A DNA stretch of 55,001 nucleotides from positions 1-55,001 of the forward strand of contig CALTWF010000029.1 in the NCBI GenBank assembly GCA_943912755.1. Direction: 5' to 3'. The notes beneath the pieces were generated by a model. That model was not told the origin of the DNA and ran no database searches. It saw only the letters and a program-made list of their open reading frames with translations. This DNA comes from an uncultured Pseudomonas sp. (GTDB lineage Bacteria; Pseudomonadota; Gammaproteobacteria; Pseudomonadales; Pseudomonadaceae). The translations under genes and the position numbers were made by a program. Positions 1 to 8,720 of the stretch are shown piece after piece (positions within the stretch are counted from its first letter, which is position 1; each line of letters opens with the position of its first letter).

Positions 1-388
1 CGTTGACGTCCTTGCGGTCGCTGAGGTTCTTGCCCACGTCCACCGGGCTGTCGCCGCGGAACAGGCGGACCACGCTGGAGTCGTGGGCGAAGAAGTAGCC
101 GTCCTTGCCGTACTTGATCTTCGCCAGCAGGGCGATGGCCTCGGCGCGGCTGGCCTGGTCGCCGGCGGGCGCGGCGTCGTACAGGGCCTGCACCGAGCCG
201 ACGGCGATCTGCATGTAGTGTTCGAGGCTTTGCCGGCTTTCATCGAGCAGGCGCTGGCGGGTTTCGCTGATTTCGTCTTCGGCGAGGTTGCGCAGGATAC
301 GGTCGGCGGCGCCGCTGATGACCAGGGCAAAGACCAGGACGGGGAGTATGGCGAGCAACAGCAGTTTTGTTTTTAGAGTCAGCTGCAT
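1..388 (-). CDS. Methyl-accepting chemotaxis protein, N-terminal part (cut by window edge)
   Basis: Only the first 129 codons are in the window; the gene runs off the left edge. The start is the ATG at 388. The product opens with a short basic stretch and a hydrophobic membrane segment (about residues 7-24), followed by a helical region and a stretch ending in motifs such as KYGKDGYFFAHDS and RLFRGDSPVDVGKNLSDRKD. This pattern is typical of the single Cache (sCache_2) periplasmic ligand-binding domain of bacterial chemoreceptors. Such proteins sense small molecules outside the inner membrane and signal through CheA. The signalling domain lies outside the window, so a sensor kinase or diguanylate cyclase carrying the same sensor domain cannot be excluded. 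The gene is divergent from ppx. Confidence 0.7.
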   Translation of the reverse strand, partial: MQLTLKTKLLLLAILPVLVFALVISGAADRILRNLAEDEISETRQRLLDESRQSLEHYMQIAVGSVQALYDAAPAGDQASRAEAIALLAKIKYGKDGYFFAHDSSVVRLFRGDSPVDVGKNLSDRKDVN

Positions 389-579
389 CTTCGGATTCCT
401 CAGTGGCACGGCACAAGGCGAGGGAGGGTTAAAGGATTCATCGGCTTGGTTCGGCAAAGCTGAAGGCCCGGATTGCCGTCACCGAAGTGTCATGAAACGA
501 GAGGTAACATTCCTGCCATCAATTCGAAGTGCTTGCGCCCGGCGCGGATTCGGCCGCCGGACCCTCAGGAAGTCTCCCC

Positions 580-1527
580 ATGAAAGGCAGCGCCCCTCTG
601 TTTGCAGCCGTGGACCTTGGTTCCAACGCGTTTCGCATGACCATCGGCCAGCAGGTCCTGTGCAACCGCCGCCCGGTGATCCGCAAGGTCAAGAGCCTGC
701 GCGAGCCGGTGCGCCTGGCCGAGGGTTTGCGCGACGAAGCGCTCGACACCCTGGCCCTGGAGCGTGGCTGGCAGGCGCTGGAGCGTTTCGCCAAGCACCT
801 GAGCGGCTTCAAGGAAGGTCGGGTACGGGCGGTGGCCACCAGTGCAGTGCGCCAGGCGCGCAATGCCGCGGTGTTCCTCGAAGGCGCCGAGGCCCGCCTG
901 GGCTTTCCGATCCGGGTGATTTCCGGCCAGGAAGAGGCCGAGCTGGTGTTTTCCGGCATCGCCCACACCATGCCGTGCGACAAGACCACGCGCCTGGTGG
1001 TGGATATCGGCGGCGGCTCCACCGAGCTGATCGTCGGTCGCGGCAAGCAGCCTATCTTCACGGAAAGCCTGACCATCGGTTCCGGCACCTTCGGCAAGCG
1101 CTATTTCCCCGCTGGCCGGGTCGACGGCCGTGCCCTGCAACAGGCCGAGCAGCACGCCAGCCTGGCGTTCTCCCAGGTCGACGGCTATATCCGCGAGCAC
1201 GGCTGGCACGCGGCGGTCGGCTCGTCGGGTACGGCGCGCATGCTGTCCCGGGTGCTCAAGGCCAACGGCCTCAACGACGGCGGCCGCGACGGCATCACCT
1301 ATGCTGGCCTGCTGCGCCTGTCCCTGGCCCTGCTCGAAGCCGGCCAGGTCAAGCGCCTCAAGCTCGACGGCCTGCAGGCCCATCGCCAGGGCATGCTCCC
1401 CGGTGGCCTGGCGATCATGCTGGCGGCGTTCAAGGTGTTCGGCATCGAGGACATGACCCCGTCCGAGCCCGGCCTGCGCTTCGGCCTGCTGCACAGCCTG
1501 ATGGACGGCGGTTCTGCCCGTCACTGA
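580..1527 (+). CDS. ppx: Exopolyphosphatase, Ppx/GppA family (short form)
   Basis: This is a 315-residue member of the Ppx/GppA phosphatase family, which removes terminal phosphate from polyphosphate or hydrolyses pppGpp in the cytoplasm. The family ATPase-fold motifs are present: AVDLGSNAFRMTIG near the start, VVDIGGGSTELIVG in the middle and VGSSGTARML later. It is close to the shorter, two-domain form (about 300 residues) and lacks the C-terminal HD-like extension of the 500-residue Ppx/GppA proteins. I chose the ATG at 580 because AGGAAG lies eight bases upstream; an in-frame ATG at 529 would add 17 unlikely residues. A polyphosphate kinase of the PPK2 type lies 1.1 kb downstream on the other strand, which fits a role in polyphosphate turnover. 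Poly-P and pppGpp specificity cannot be separated by sequence. Confidence 0.85.
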   Translation: MKGSAPLFAAVDLGSNAFRMTIGQQVLCNRRPVIRKVKSLREPVRLAEGLRDEALDTLALERGWQALERFAKHLSGFKEGRVRAVATSAVRQARNAAVFLEGAEARLGFPIRVISGQEEAELVFSGIAHTMPCDKTTRLVVDIGGGSTELIVGRGKQPIFTESLTIGSGTFGKRYFPAGRVDGRALQQAEQHASLAFSQVDGYIREHGWHAAVGSSGTARMLSRVLKANGLNDGGRDGITYAGLLRLSLALLEAGQVKRLKLDGLQAHRQGMLPGGLAIMLAAFKVFGIEDMTPSEPGLRFGLLHSLMDGGSARH

Positions 1528-1548
1528 ATCCCCCTGTCGAGAGCCCGC

Positions 1549-2565
1549 ATGATTACCACCCAGGGCCATCAGCAGGACGCCGACCTCAACGGCCTGCTCT
1601 ACGGATTCGTGTTTCGTCCCGGCCAGCCGGGGCGCGAGATCGGCTCCGGCGAAGCCCGCGAGCTGTTGCTCGCGCCCCGCGACCCCGAGGAGTTCCTCTG
1701 GCTGCACATGAACCTCGCCCATGCCGCCTGCGAGCGCTGGATGAAGGGCAGCCTGGACCTGCCGGAGACCTTCTTCGCCACCCTGCGCGAAGGCTCGCGC
1801 TCGACCCGCATCGAACACGCCGACACCGCCTTGCTCGCGGTGGTCAACGACGTGGTGTTCAACTTCGGCATGGTTTCTTCCGACGTTTCGACCCTGTGGG
1901 CCTGCGTACGTCCGCGCCTGCTGGTCAGTGCGCGCCTGCAGCCGCTGCATTCGGTGGATCGCCTGCGCTCCTCGGTCAAGCGCGGCGAGCGCTTCGGCTC
2001 GACCATCGAACTGCTGGTGCACCTGTTCGGTGACCAGGGCGACGTGCTGACGCAGATCGTCCGGGAAACCACCATGAACGTGGACCGCATCGAGGATCAG
2101 CTGCTGTCGCAACGGCTCAGCGACAACCGCGCCGACCTCAGCGCCATGCGTCGCGTGCTGGTGCGCTTGCAACGCCTTCTGGCGCTGGAGCCGGGTTCGC
2201 TGCTGCGTTTGCTCAACCGGCCGCCGGACTGGCTGCGGGAGCAGGACATCCGCCAGCTGCGCGCGGCCACCGAGGAATTCTCGGTGATCATCAACGACCT
2301 CACGGCGCTGGGCGAGCGGATCAAGCTGCTGCAGGAAGAGATCGCCGCCAAGCTGACCGAAGAGAACAACCGCACGCTGTTCACCCTGACGGTGGTCACC
2401 GTGCTGGCCCTGCCGATCAACATCATTGCCGGCTTCTTCGGCATGAACGTCGGCGGCGTGCCGCTGGCGGGCGACCCCAACGGGTTCTGGCTGCTGGTGG
2501 TGCTGGTGGCGAGCTTTACCTTTCTGGCGGGACGCTGGGCGTTTCGCAAGCGGGGGGATTATTGA
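1549..2565 (+). CDS. CorA/ZntB-family divalent cation transporter
   Basis: The 338-residue product has the usual CorA layout: a long cytoplasmic N-terminal domain rich in helices and two C-terminal membrane segments (about residues 275-300 and 308-328). The hallmark GMN motif occurs as FFGMNVGGVP just after the first membrane segment, at the periplasmic mouth of the pore. Overall length and the N-terminal pattern (LNGLLYGFVF, EEFLWLHMNL) are closest to ZntB-type zinc transporters; magnesium or other divalent transport is possible. It follows ppx by 21 bases on the same strand and is probably co-transcribed. A REP pair follows the stop codon. Confidence 0.85.
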   Translation: MITTQGHQQDADLNGLLYGFVFRPGQPGREIGSGEARELLLAPRDPEEFLWLHMNLAHAACERWMKGSLDLPETFFATLREGSRSTRIEHADTALLAVVNDVVFNFGMVSSDVSTLWACVRPRLLVSARLQPLHSVDRLRSSVKRGERFGSTIELLVHLFGDQGDVLTQIVRETTMNVDRIEDQLLSQRLSDNRADLSAMRRVLVRLQRLLALEPGSLLRLLNRPPDWLREQDIRQLRAATEEFSVIINDLTALGERIKLLQEEIAAKLTEENNRTLFTLTVVTVLALPINIIAGFFGMNVGGVPLAGDPNGFWLLVVLVASFTFLAGRWAFRKRGDY

Positions 2566-2589
2566 TTCTGGTGTTGTTCTCTCGGGCTT

Positions 2590-2662
2590 CATCGCTGGCA
2601 AGCCAGCTCCCACAGGTTCGGCGGCGTACACGATCACTGTGGGAGCTGGCTTGCCAGCGATG
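2590..2662. repeat. REP inverted pair (GCTGGCTTGCCAGC type)
   Basis: Two 25-base arms (2590-2614 and 2638-2662) are perfect reverse complements and carry the core CATCGCTGGCAAGCCAGC followed by TCCCACA. The pair sits between the convergent ends of the transporter and ppk2 genes. This is a Pseudomonas repetitive extragenic palindrome and may act as a bidirectional transcription end or mRNA stabiliser. Confidence 0.9.
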
Positions 2663-2688
2663 AGGCCCTGAATAACACCACAAAGAAC

Positions 2689-3606
2689 TCAGTAAATCTC
2701 CGGCACGATCAGCGCATCCGGCGTCGGCGTGCGGCTGTAGTCGGACTGGCGCACCCGCTGCGGCAGTGACACCACAGGTGCCTCCACCTCTTCATAAGGC
2801 AGTTGCGCCAGCAAATGGCTGATGCAGTTGAGCCGCGCCTTCTTCTTGTCGTCGGCCTGCACCACCCACCAGCGCGCTTCGTCGATATGGGTGCGCTCCA
2901 GCATGATTTCCTTGGCCTTGGTGTAGGCCTCCCAGCGCCGCCGCGATTCCAGGTCCATGGGGCTGAGCTTCCACTGCTTGAGCGGGTCGTGGATACGGCT
3001 GAGGAAGCGCAGGTTCTGCTCCTGGTCGGAGATCGAGAACCAGTACTTGATCACCTTGATCCCGGAACGCACCAGCATGCGCTCGAACTCCGGCACGCTG
3101 CGGAAGAATTCCTCGTACTGCTCGTCGTTGCAGAAGCCCATGACCCGCTCGACCCCGGCGCGGTTGTACCAGCTGCGGTCGAACAGGGCGATCTCGCCCG
3201 CCGCCGGCAGGTGCGGCACATAGCGCTGGAAATACCACTGGGTCTGCTCGCGGTCGTTCGGCGCCGGCAGCGCGACCACCCGGCAGACCCGCGGGTTGAG
3301 GCGCTGGGTGATGCGCTTGATCACGCCACCTTTGCCGGCGGCATCGCGGCCCTCGAAGATGATCACCACCTTCTGCCCGGTCTTCACCACCCAGCTTTGC
3401 AGTTTCACCAGTTCGCCCTGAAGGCGGAACAGCTCGCGGAAGTACAGGCGGCGCGCTTCCTTTTCCGGGCTGTCCGGGGTGTGTTGGTCGAACAGCTCGT
3501 CCAGGTTGGCAAGGTCATCGGCCAGCTCCAGTTCGAGCTCCTCGTCGCTGTGGTCGATCAGCTCATCGTAGATGCGCTGGATCAGGGGGGCATCGGTCAT
3601 CACCAT
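2689..3606 (-). CDS. ppk2: Polyphosphate kinase 2 (PPK2 family)
   Basis: The 305-residue product matches the single-domain PPK2 family, which transfers phosphate between polyphosphate and nucleoside diphosphates in the cytoplasm. The Walker A loop is GRDAAGKGG at residues 86-94, preceded by VVIIFE. The lid and Walker B region contains LFDRSWYNRAGVERVMGFC, and the C-terminal part has the family pattern RRRWEAYTKAKEIMLERT. The N-terminal helical extension (residues 1-60) is typical of the class I, one-domain enzymes. A second in-frame ATG at 3600 (MTDAP) is an equally good start; no strong ribosome site separates them. Being close to ppx suggests a small polyphosphate locus. Preference for GTP or ATP production cannot be read from the sequence. 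Confidence 0.9.
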   Translation of the reverse strand: MVMTDAPLIQRIYDELIDHSDEELELELADDLANLDELFDQHTPDSPEKEARRLYFRELFRLQGELVKLQSWVVKTGQKVVIIFEGRDAAGKGGVIKRITQRLNPRVCRVVALPAPNDREQTQWYFQRYVPHLPAAGEIALFDRSWYNRAGVERVMGFCNDEQYEEFFRSVPEFERMLVRSGIKVIKYWFSISDQEQNLRFLSRIHDPLKQWKLSPMDLESRRRWEAYTKAKEIMLERTHIDEARWWVVQADDKKKARLNCISHLLAQLPYEEVEAPVVSLPQRVRQSDYSRTPTPDALIVPEIY

Positions 3607-3669
3607 GGTGGGTCTCGTCGAATAAGGGTGAGACCGATGTTAGGCGTGCTGCGTGGCAGGCAAGTGACA

Positions 3670-4524
3670 CTATTGCAATGGCACGTAGATATCGGTCTCC
3701 CATTGCTCCAGCGGGGTCTGCGGGAACACCCTGAGGTAGTGGAAGAACAGCGGCTGGTCGCGCAGTTCCTCGCCGCTGGCGGGCAGCCAGTCGCGGTACA
3801 CCGGGTAGATGGTTTCACCGATATGGTCCGGCGAGCCGTGATGGCGCACCACCGCGTAGCGGCCGCCGGCGATGCGCAGCTCGCCGACGCCGAAATCGTT
3901 GGGCCTGACCGCTTCGTCGATCTCGCCGCAGACGGCGAAGCGGAACTCCTCGGGTGGAGTGGTATCCGGGTTGTTGAACGGGATGCCGAAGGTGCGGCTC
4001 GACGCCACCGGAGACTGGCCGCTGTGCAGGCGCCAGTCGATGAAGCGGCGTACCGTCTCCTGGACCAGGCCGGGCGGACCCAGATGCTCCAGGGTGGCGA
4101 CGCGGACCTCGGCGAACTCGACGATCTTCACTTGCATGCTGATGTTCCTCGAAAAGTGGGGGATGGCGAATACCGCATTCCACACCTGCCATTCCGGGTG
4201 CTGGCGAAAGGCGCTGGGGCTGGTGCCGAAGTCCCGGCGAAAGGCCCGGCTGAAGGCCTCGGGGCTGTCGAACCCGGCATCCAGCGCCGCCTCCAGTACC
4301 GAATATTCCGCCTGCCCGGCCAAGCGCCGCGCCGCCCGGCGCAGGCGCATCAGTTGCACGTAGCGGGCAACCGGCACGCCGACGAAGGCGCTGAACTGGC
4401 GGTGGAAATGGTAGGTCGAAAAATGCGCCACCTGGCTCAGGGTCTTCACCGACAGGTCGCCTTCGAGGTTGGCATCGATATAGGCGAGAACGGCGGCGAA
4501 ACGGGCGGCGTAGGGGCTGGGCAT
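3670..4524 (-). CDS. AraC-family regulator with GyrI-like effector domain
   Basis: The 284-residue protein has an AraC-type double helix-turn-helix at the N terminus (about residues 8-105; motifs LSQVAHFSTYHFHRQFSAFVG and DAGFDSPEAFSRAFRRDFGTSPSAFR) and a GyrI-like/effector-binding domain in the C-terminal half (about 125-284; VEFAEVRVATLEHLGPPG, GGRYAVVRHHGSPD, WETDIYVPL). This architecture matches Rob/SoxS-like regulators that sense small hydrophobic molecules. I took the ATG at 4524, with GGAACCGAAG upstream, instead of the 24-residue longer frame beginning at 4596. Its target is not evident; the divergent neighbour, a TauE/SafE permease, is a candidate. Confidence 0.85.
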   Translation of the reverse strand: MPSPYAARFAAVLAYIDANLEGDLSVKTLSQVAHFSTYHFHRQFSAFVGVPVARYVQLMRLRRAARRLAGQAEYSVLEAALDAGFDSPEAFSRAFRRDFGTSPSAFRQHPEWQVWNAVFAIPHFSRNISMQVKIVEFAEVRVATLEHLGPPGLVQETVRRFIDWRLHSGQSPVASSRTFGIPFNNPDTTPPEEFRFAVCGEIDEAVRPNDFGVGELRIAGGRYAVVRHHGSPDHIGETIYPVYRDWLPASGEELRDQPLFFHYLRVFPQTPLEQWETDIYVPLQ

Positions 4525-4843
4525 CTTCGGTTCCGGGTGGTGTGGCTTGCGATGGGCACAGGTTCGAGGATTTCGCGGGCGTGAGCCTAGCCGCAATTGC
4601 TGTTGTTGGTTCGGGTCTTATCGCCGATGACGACCCTGGCATCGAACCTTGTGGGAGCGGGTTCACCCGCGATTACGTCGGTGAACTCACTGCCGCTATC
4701 GCGGGTAAACCCGCTCCCACAGAGTTCGCGTCGCTTTTGATTTCCCATGCACCGCTTTGGCCTCTTCACACCGGCCCCGATTGGACCTTTATCAACCACC
4801 TCACAGCGCCTATCCTCCAGTCCTTTTGCACGATCAGGCGCCC
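4525..4843. other. Intergenic region between the AraC-type regulator and the permease
   Basis: This 319-base divergent gap contains the REP pair at 4650-4721 and otherwise no convincing gene. Overlapping short frames follow the REP and are not credible. Promoters for both flanking genes should lie here, but I could not assign clear -10/-35 boxes. Confidence 0.6.
4650..4721. repeat. REP inverted pair (GCGGGTTCACCCGC type)
   Basis: The left arm begins TGTGGGAGCGGGTTCACCCG and the right arm ends CGGGTAAACCCGCTCCCACA. The arms share the outer TGTGGGAGC with the other REP family in the window but have a different core. The central spacer contains GTCGGTGAA, also seen in the REPs at 8721 and 11685. 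Confidence 0.9.
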
Positions 4844-5587
4844 ATGGACTCCCTCTGGCTCATCATCATCTTCGGCGCCGCCTTGGCCGGCTTCGTCCAG
4901 GGCCTGTCCGGCTCCAACTTCGGCCTGGTGGCCATGGCCGTCTGGGCCTGGGCTTTGCCGCCGAACCTGACCGGGCCGCTGGTGGTCTGCGGTTCGCTGG
5001 TGGGCCAGGTGCTGGCCGCACGCACCCTGCGCCGTGGCCTGAAGCGCGAACACCTGCTGCCGATGGTGCTCGGCGGCCTGCTCGGGGTACCCCTGGGCGT
5101 GGTGCTGCTGCACCAGATCGACCCACTGCTGTTCCGCCTGCTGGTGGGTATCGTCCTGGCCTTGTGGTGCCCGTTGATGCTGTTTTCGTCCAGCCTGCCG
5201 CGCCTGCGCTTCGGCGGTGCCGGCGCGGATGCCGCCGTCGGGGTAGTGGGCGGGGTGATGGGTGGCCTCGGCGGCCTGACCGGCCCGGCCACGGCGCTGT
5301 GGTCGGTGCTCAAGGGCTGGGACCGCGACACCCAGCGCTCGGTGATCCAGGGCTTCAACCTGGCCATGCAGTTGCTGACGATGATCACCTACCTGGTTTC
5401 CGGCACCGTCACCGCCGAAGCCCTGGGGCTGTTCCCGCTGGTGACCCTCAGCGTGCTCCTGCCGACCCTGCTCGGCGTGCGCCTGTACCGGCGCTTCAGT
5501 GACCTGGCGTTTCGCCGCGTAGTACTGGGCTTGCTGGCGCTGGCCGGTGTGTTGCTGATCGCCCAGTCGCTGCCGCACTTCCTCTAA
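4844..5587 (+). CDS. TauE/SafE-family membrane permease
   Basis: The 247-residue product is almost entirely hydrophobic, with about seven or eight membrane segments, and carries the glycine-rich repeats of the TauE/SafE (DUF81) family: GFVQGLSGSNFGLVAM near the N terminus and GGVMGGLGGLTGPATALWSVL in the second half. Members export or import sulfite, sulfonates or other small anions across the inner membrane. The start MDSLWLII at 4844 puts the first membrane helix at the N terminus; the longer frame from 4757 adds a non-conserved stretch. The stop codon overlaps the stop of the convergent Lrp-type gene by four bases (5584-5587). Substrate unknown. Confidence 0.8.
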   Translation: MDSLWLIIIFGAALAGFVQGLSGSNFGLVAMAVWAWALPPNLTGPLVVCGSLVGQVLAARTLRRGLKREHLLPMVLGGLLGVPLGVVLLHQIDPLLFRLLVGIVLALWCPLMLFSSSLPRLRFGGAGADAAVGVVGGVMGGLGGLTGPATALWSVLKGWDRDTQRSVIQGFNLAMQLLTMITYLVSGTVTAEALGLFPLVTLSVLLPTLLGVRLYRRFSDLAFRRVVLGLLALAGVLLIAQSLPHFL

Positions 5588-6051
5588 CTTGCGTCGACCG
5601 GCACGCCCAGCCCCACCTTCACATTGCCCATCGACACCAGGGTCTTGAAGCGCTTGACGTTATTGCTTTCGAAAAACAGCGTCCGCGTCAGCTCGGTGTA
5701 CTGCTCCATGTTCCGCACCGCCATGATCAGCACGAAGTCGCATTCCCCGGCCACGTAGTAGCACTGCTGCACCTGCGGGCAGGCGAGGAAGGTGCGTTTC
5801 ATGGCGTCGAGCAGGTCGAGGCGTTCGTTCTCGACTTCAACTTCGGTGATTACCGTCAGGCCATAGCCCAGCGCCACCGGGTCGACAAGGGCCACGGTGC
5901 GGCGCACCACGCCATCGGCATTGAGTTTCTTCAGGCGGCGGTTGACTGCGGCGGGTGACAGGTTGACCCGGGCGCCGAGGTCCTGCTGCGAGGTAGTAGC
6001 GTCCTGCTGCACGGCGTCGAGCAGGGCAAGGTCGAATGAATCCAGGCTCAT
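5584..6051 (-). CDS. Lrp/AsnC-family transcriptional regulator
   Basis: The 155-residue protein has the family layout: an N-terminal winged helix-turn-helix (LDLLDAVQQDATTSQQDLGAR-like region, with LSPAAVNRRLKKLNADGVV as recognition part) and a C-terminal RAM/ACT-like ligand domain (VITEVEVENE through VSMGNVKVGLGVPV). I chose the ATG at 6051, preceded by AGGAAAT. It is divergent from the operon that starts at 6179, with a 127-base gap, so regulation of that catabolic operon by an amino acid-type effector is the likely role. The end overlaps the convergent permease gene by four bases. Confidence 0.88.
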   Translation of the reverse strand: MSLDSFDLALLDAVQQDATTSQQDLGARVNLSPAAVNRRLKKLNADGVVRRTVALVDPVALGYGLTVITEVEVENERLDLLDAMKRTFLACPQVQQCYYVAGECDFVLIMAVRNMEQYTELTRTLFFESNNVKRFKTLVSMGNVKVGLGVPVDAS

Positions 6052-6178
6052 GGCGGCGGATTTCCTGAAAGGGCGCAAAGACGGAATAAAAATTCATTTG
6101 TAGGCCGGAAATCAAGAAATAACTGCGTCGCTCTGCAATAGCATTTACCTCATCGACCCATTGCCACGGAGTACCTTG

Positions 6179-7411
6179 ATGAACCTTCAGCTCGACGGCG
6201 CGCTGCTGCTGGAACAGATCCGCCTGCTCGGCGAACTGGGTGCCGACCCGGTGCAGGGCGGGCGCACACGCATCGCCCTGAGCGACGCGGAAAAGGCCGG
6301 GCGCGACCAGTTGGTAGCGTGGATGAAGGCCCTCGACCTGGAGGTGCGCATCGACCGCATCGGCAATATCTTCGGCACCTTGCCTGCTGCTTCGGGCGCA
6401 GACCTGGCGCCGCTGATGATGGGCTCGCATATCGACACCGTGACCAATGCTGGCGCCCTTGACGGCTGCTACGGCGTGCTCGCCGGGCTGGCGGTGGTCC
6501 GTGCCTATCGGGCCGCCGGTGTGCTGCCGTCGCGGCCGATCACCGTCGCCGCCTTCACCAACGAGGAGGGCGTGCGCTACCAGCCTGACATGATGGGCTC
6601 GCTGGTCTATGCCGGTGGCCTGGACCTGCAGCAGGCGCTGGACACGATAGGCACCGACGGCACCCGCCTGGGCGACGAACTGGTCCGTATCGGCTACGCC
6701 GGCGACCTGCAACCCGGCGCCATCGTGCCTCACGAATACCTCGAACTGCATATCGAACAGGGCCCGATCCTCGAAGCCGAGGGCATTCAGATCGGCGTGG
6801 TGGACAACCTCCAGGGCATCTCCTGGCAGCAGGTCACGGTGCAGGGTAACGCCAACCATGCCGGCACCACCCCGACCTACCTGCGTCACGACGCCGGCTA
6901 TGTGGCCTGCGCCGCAGTGAACGAAGCCCGGGCCATCGCCCGCGATTCCGCCGGCACCACCTTGGCCACCACCGGCTGCATCGCCTTCGAGCCCAATGTG
7001 ATCAATGTGATCCCGCGCAAGGCGGTGTTCACCGTCGATCTGCGCGACCCCGACGAAGCCCGGCTGCAACAGGCCGAACAGCGCTTCGCCGCGTTCCTCG
7101 AACGGATCGCGGTGGACGAGGGAGTGAAGATTTCCAGCGAGCGCCTGGTGCGTTTCGAACCGGTGATCTTCGACGCCACCCTGGCCGCGCAGATCGAGGC
7201 CAGTGCCATCCGCCTCGACCTGAGCTACCGGCGCATGACCTCGGGGGCCGGCCACGATGCGCAGATGATCGCCCGTATCGCCCCGGCAGCGATGATCTTC
7301 GTGCCCAGCCGGGGCGGTATCAGCCATAACCCGCGCGAGCACACCGATGACGCAGCGCTGATCGAAGGCGCCGAGGTATTGCTGGACGTGGTGGTCCGCC
7401 GGCTTTCCTGA
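6179..7411 (+). CDS. Zn-dependent hydantoinase/carbamoylase-family amidase (M20 fold)
   Basis: The 410-residue enzyme belongs to the family of N-carbamoyl-L-amino acid hydrolases, beta-ureidopropionases and allantoate amidohydrolases. Metal and catalytic motifs are visible: MGSHIDTV (His84), AGALDG (Asp95) and TNEEG (Glu129-Glu130), with GANHAGTTP-like NANHAGTTPTYLRHDA in the dimerisation domain and SGAGHDAQM near the C terminus. It would release ammonia and carbon dioxide from a carbamoylated amino acid. The start at 6179 follows GGAG; the ATG-like frame at 6161 has no better site. It heads an operon with a diaminopropionate lyase, a permease and a second amidohydrolase, so an N-substituted amino acid is the probable substrate. 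Confidence 0.85.
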   Translation: MNLQLDGALLLEQIRLLGELGADPVQGGRTRIALSDAEKAGRDQLVAWMKALDLEVRIDRIGNIFGTLPAASGADLAPLMMGSHIDTVTNAGALDGCYGVLAGLAVVRAYRAAGVLPSRPITVAAFTNEEGVRYQPDMMGSLVYAGGLDLQQALDTIGTDGTRLGDELVRIGYAGDLQPGAIVPHEYLELHIEQGPILEAEGIQIGVVDNLQGISWQQVTVQGNANHAGTTPTYLRHDAGYVACAAVNEARAIARDSAGTTLATTGCIAFEPNVINVIPRKAVFTVDLRDPDEARLQQAEQRFAAFLERIAVDEGVKISSERLVRFEPVIFDATLAAQIEASAIRLDLSYRRMTSGAGHDAQMIARIAPAAMIFVPSRGGISHNPREHTDDAALIEGAEVLLDVVVRRLS

Positions 7412-7458
7412 TTTCTACCTGACCTTTTCCTGTTGCGAGAAAACGGGGGACTGCCTTG

Positions 7459-7487
7459 CAGCCCTTCGCGAGTGAGCTCGCTCCTAC
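7459..7487. repeat. Single REP copy (CTTCGCGAGTGAGCTCGCTCCTAC type)
   Basis: One unpaired palindromic unit lies in the gap between the amidase and lyase genes. It is a third sequence type, ending in CTCCTAC instead of CTCCCACA. A related single copy occurs at 16869-16899. Confidence 0.75.
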
Positions 7488-7504
7488 AAAAATGGAGATT
7501 CGCC

Positions 7505-8713
7505 ATGCTGTTTGCCAACCCGAACGCCGTCCGCCAGCCCTATCCCGAGGCGCTGCGCGAGATCATGAGCATCGCCAAGGCCGGCCAGAGCCGTGACTGG
7601 CTGGCTCACTGGAGCGGTCTCAACCGGGGCGCCACGCCGTTGTACGACCTGCCGGACCTGGCCGCCGAGCTGGGCGTTGGGCAGTTGCTGGTCAAGGACG
7701 AATCGCAGCGCTCGTCGCTGGGCAGCTTCAAGGCGCTCGGTGCGCCCATCGCCCTGGTGCGCCTGATCCTGCGTCGCTTCCCCGAACACAACTTCAATGT
7801 CGCCGCACTGCTGCGTGGCGAACATGCCGAGGCCCTGGCCGGCTTCACCGTGATCAGCGCCACCGACGGCAACCACGGCCGCGCCCTGGCCGCCGCCGCG
7901 CAGAGCCTGGGTTGCCGCTGCGTGATCGTCCTGCACGCCAATGTCAGCGTCGAGCGGGAGCCGGCCATCGCTGCCTATGGCGCCAAGATCGTGCGCATCA
8001 GCGGCAACTACGACGAGTCGGTGGAGGAGGCTGCGGCCCTGGCTTATCGCAATGGCTGGCTGGTGGTGTCCGATACCTCCTATGACGGTTACGAGGAGAT
8101 CCCCCGCGACGTGATGCAGGGCTACGGCACCATAGCCGCCGAGATCGTCGAGGCCCATGAACAGAGGTTTACCCATGTCTTCCTGCAGGGTGGAGTCGGC
8201 GGCCTGGCGGCAGGGATCGCCAGCTACCTGTGGGAGTTGCACGGTGAACAGCGGCCGACCTTCGTCGTGGTCGAACCGGTCCAGGCCGACTGCCTGTACC
8301 AGAGCGCCCTGGCCGGTCGTGCGGCGCAGGCCAGTGGTTCGGTGGACTCGGTGATGGCCGGCCTGGCCTGCGGGGAAACCTCGCCGCTGGCGTGGAAGTT
8401 CCTGCAGCCGAGCGTGGATTTCTTCATGACCTTGCATGACGACGAAGCGGTACTGGCCATGCGTCGCCTGGCCACGGGCAGTGCACGGGATATTCCGCTG
8501 CAGGCGGGCGAGTCGGCGGTGGCCGGGCTGGCGGCCTTGCAGTGTCTGGCCAAGGCGCCGCAGCAGGCGGCCGAACTGGGCCTGAACCGTGAGTCCCGGG
8601 TACTGCTGATCAGCACCGAAGGCGCCACTGCGCCGGGTGTCTATGCCGAGCTGGTGGGGGAATCCGCCGAATCGGTGCTGGCCCGCCAGCGCGCGTGGCT
8701 GGCCCGGGCTTGA
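7505..8713 (+). CDS. dpaL: Diaminopropionate ammonia-lyase (PLP enzyme)
   Basis: The 402-residue product is a fold-type II PLP enzyme close to DpaL/YgeX, which converts 2,3-diaminopropionate to pyruvate and ammonia. The PLP lysine is expected in SSLGSFKALGAP (Lys76), the phosphate-binding glycine loop is GGVGGLAAG, and the family pattern SATDGNHGRALAAAAQ follows the lysine. AATGGAG precedes the chosen ATG at 7505; the upstream in-frame extension covers the single REP and is not coding. In E. coli the homologous ygeX lies beside an M20-type amidohydrolase gene (ygeY) and a hydantoinase gene, and the same kinds of partner flank this copy, which supports a shared pathway. Confidence 0.88.
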   Translation: MLFANPNAVRQPYPEALREIMSIAKAGQSRDWLAHWSGLNRGATPLYDLPDLAAELGVGQLLVKDESQRSSLGSFKALGAPIALVRLILRRFPEHNFNVAALLRGEHAEALAGFTVISATDGNHGRALAAAAQSLGCRCVIVLHANVSVEREPAIAAYGAKIVRISGNYDESVEEAAALAYRNGWLVVSDTSYDGYEEIPRDVMQGYGTIAAEIVEAHEQRFTHVFLQGGVGGLAAGIASYLWELHGEQRPTFVVVEPVQADCLYQSALAGRAAQASGSVDSVMAGLACGETSPLAWKFLQPSVDFFMTLHDDEAVLAMRRLATGSARDIPLQAGESAVAGLAALQCLAKAPQQAAELGLNRESRVLLISTEGATAPGVYAELVGESAESVLARQRAWLARA

Positions 8714-8720
8714 ACCACCC

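Noticed and set aside
508..535. Possible Pho box before ppx (TGTCATGAAAC)
   Set aside because: Only one half-site resembles the consensus; the second 7-base repeat does not match, so phosphate control is not supported.
565..2637. Long antisense frame across ppx and the transporter gene
   Set aside because: It is a consequence of high GC content opposite well-supported genes; composition is low-complexity and no family motif is seen.
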